Assembly (NCBI GenBank): GCA_902826255.1
Contig: CADEEC010000018.1
Coordinates: 1-34,920, forward strand
Reading direction: 5' to 3'
Length of the DNA: 34,920 nt
Source: an uncultured Hyphomicrobiales bacterium
GTDB lineage: Bacteria > Pseudomonadota > Alphaproteobacteria > Rhizobiales > Hyphomicrobiaceae
A program made the position numbers and the translations under genes. The number at the start of each line of letters is the position of its first letter. The stretch's first letter is position 1. The notes under the pieces were generated by a model, which saw only the letters and a program-made list of their open reading frames with translations, was not told the DNA's origin and did not search any database. Shown here piece by piece: positions 34,558 to 34,920 of this stretch.

Positions 34558-34920
34558 ATGGCAGACAGCACAGGCGACATAGCAAGGCTCTCGGCAACGG
34601 AGCTCGTCGAGCATTACCGCCGCAAGGCGCTTTCGCCGGTGGATGTGACGAAGGCAACGCTGACCCGGATCGAGCGCTTCAATGGCGCTGTGAATGCATA
34701 CTGTCACCTCGATGCCGAGGGTGCACTGGGGGCGGCACGCGCATCCGAGCAGAGGTGGACATCGGGCAATCCCAAGGGCCTCGTCGATGGCGTACCCATC
34801 GGCGTCAAGGACAACATTGCCGTCACGGGCATGCCAAGCCGGTTCGGCTCCAAGCTCACCGGCAGCGATCCGGCGACGCTCGACGCCAACGCCGTCGCGG
34901 GCTACGCCAAGGCGGCGACG
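34558..34920 (+). CDS. Amidase-signature family enzyme, 5' part only
   Basis: The first 121 codons are visible. The protein begins MADSTGDIARLSATELVEHY and contains the amidase-signature block GLVDGVPIGVKDNI, with the catalytic Lys at residue 84. The Ser-cisSer part of the triad should follow beyond the window. The family includes GatA, indoleacetamide, allophanate and aryl-amide hydrolases, and the visible part does not say which. The region before the Lys is typical of small-molecule amidases (ARLSATELVEHYRRKALSPVDVT). The ATG at 34558 has only a weak ribosome-binding site. Its place after a nitrogen-regulated ammonium transporter, beyond a terminator, suggests but does not prove a role in nitrogen release. 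Confidence 0.85.
   Translation, partial: MADSTGDIARLSATELVEHYRRKALSPVDVTKATLTRIERFNGAVNAYCHLDAEGALGAARASEQRWTSGNPKGLVDGVPIGVKDNIAVTGMPSRFGSKLTGSDPATLDANAVAGYAKAAT

Overview
The window is about 35 kb of GC-rich chromosomal DNA from an alphaproteobacterium, most likely of the order Hyphomicrobiales (Rhizobiales). I infer this from the ispH-thrB-rnhA cluster, a Caulobacter/Agrobacterium-style Tad (Flp) pilus locus in the order flp-cpaABCDEF-tadBC with a very short Flp pilin, a class A RNase P RNA, and an AmtB gene with a sigma-54 promoter. No CRISPR array, insertion sequence, tRNA or rRNA gene was recognised. Coding density is high and genes are tightly packed.

Region by region. (1) 1-1729: a tandem glycine riboswitch on the minus strand, whose controlled gene lies beyond the left edge; an isoprenylcysteine-methyltransferase-like membrane protein; and a lipoprotein. 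(2) 1899-4323: ispH, thrB and rnhA on the plus strand, tightly spaced, with thrB and rnhA overlapping by ATGA. (3) 4326-15808: a Tad pilus locus. On the minus strand flp is followed by a strong hairpin terminator and then cpaA, cpaB, cpaC, cpaD, cpaE, cpaF (tadA), tadB and tadC. On the plus strand, divergent from flp, are a small secreted protein resembling the secretin N-terminal domain and two TadE/TadG-type pseudopilins. (4) 15896-19429: a TetR regulator converging on a PlsB-like acyltransferase, a proline-rich membrane protein, and rnpB with its terminator. (5) 19461-21855: a minus-strand run of DjlA-like TerB/J-domain protein, peptidoglycan amidase and EamA transporter, all with overlapping ends.

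(6) 21955-27854: an acyl-CoA and accessory-metabolism region with 3-hydroxyisobutyryl-CoA hydrolase, a ketopantoate-reductase-like protein of unknown function, a 2-oxoglutarate/Fe(II) oxygenase, and a two-subunit coenzyme-B12-dependent acyl-CoA mutase co-transcribed with a TetR regulator whose palindromic operator abuts its start codon. The mutase is the most interesting item. By eye, the residues that read the acyl group in methylmalonyl-CoA mutase (Tyr and Arg) are Leu and probably Asn here, which matches none of the well-known subtypes I can recall.

(7) 28036-32670: a membrane-anchored DM13 protein, then the four-gene Anbu cluster (circularly permuted ATP-grasp, alpha-E protein, transglutaminase, Anbu proteasome-like peptidase). 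(8) 32688-34920: a nitrogen-regulated ammonium transporter with a -24/-12 promoter upstream and tandem hairpins downstream, then the first 121 codons of an amidase-signature enzyme cut by the window edge. All functional calls rest on motifs read by eye; no database search was run.
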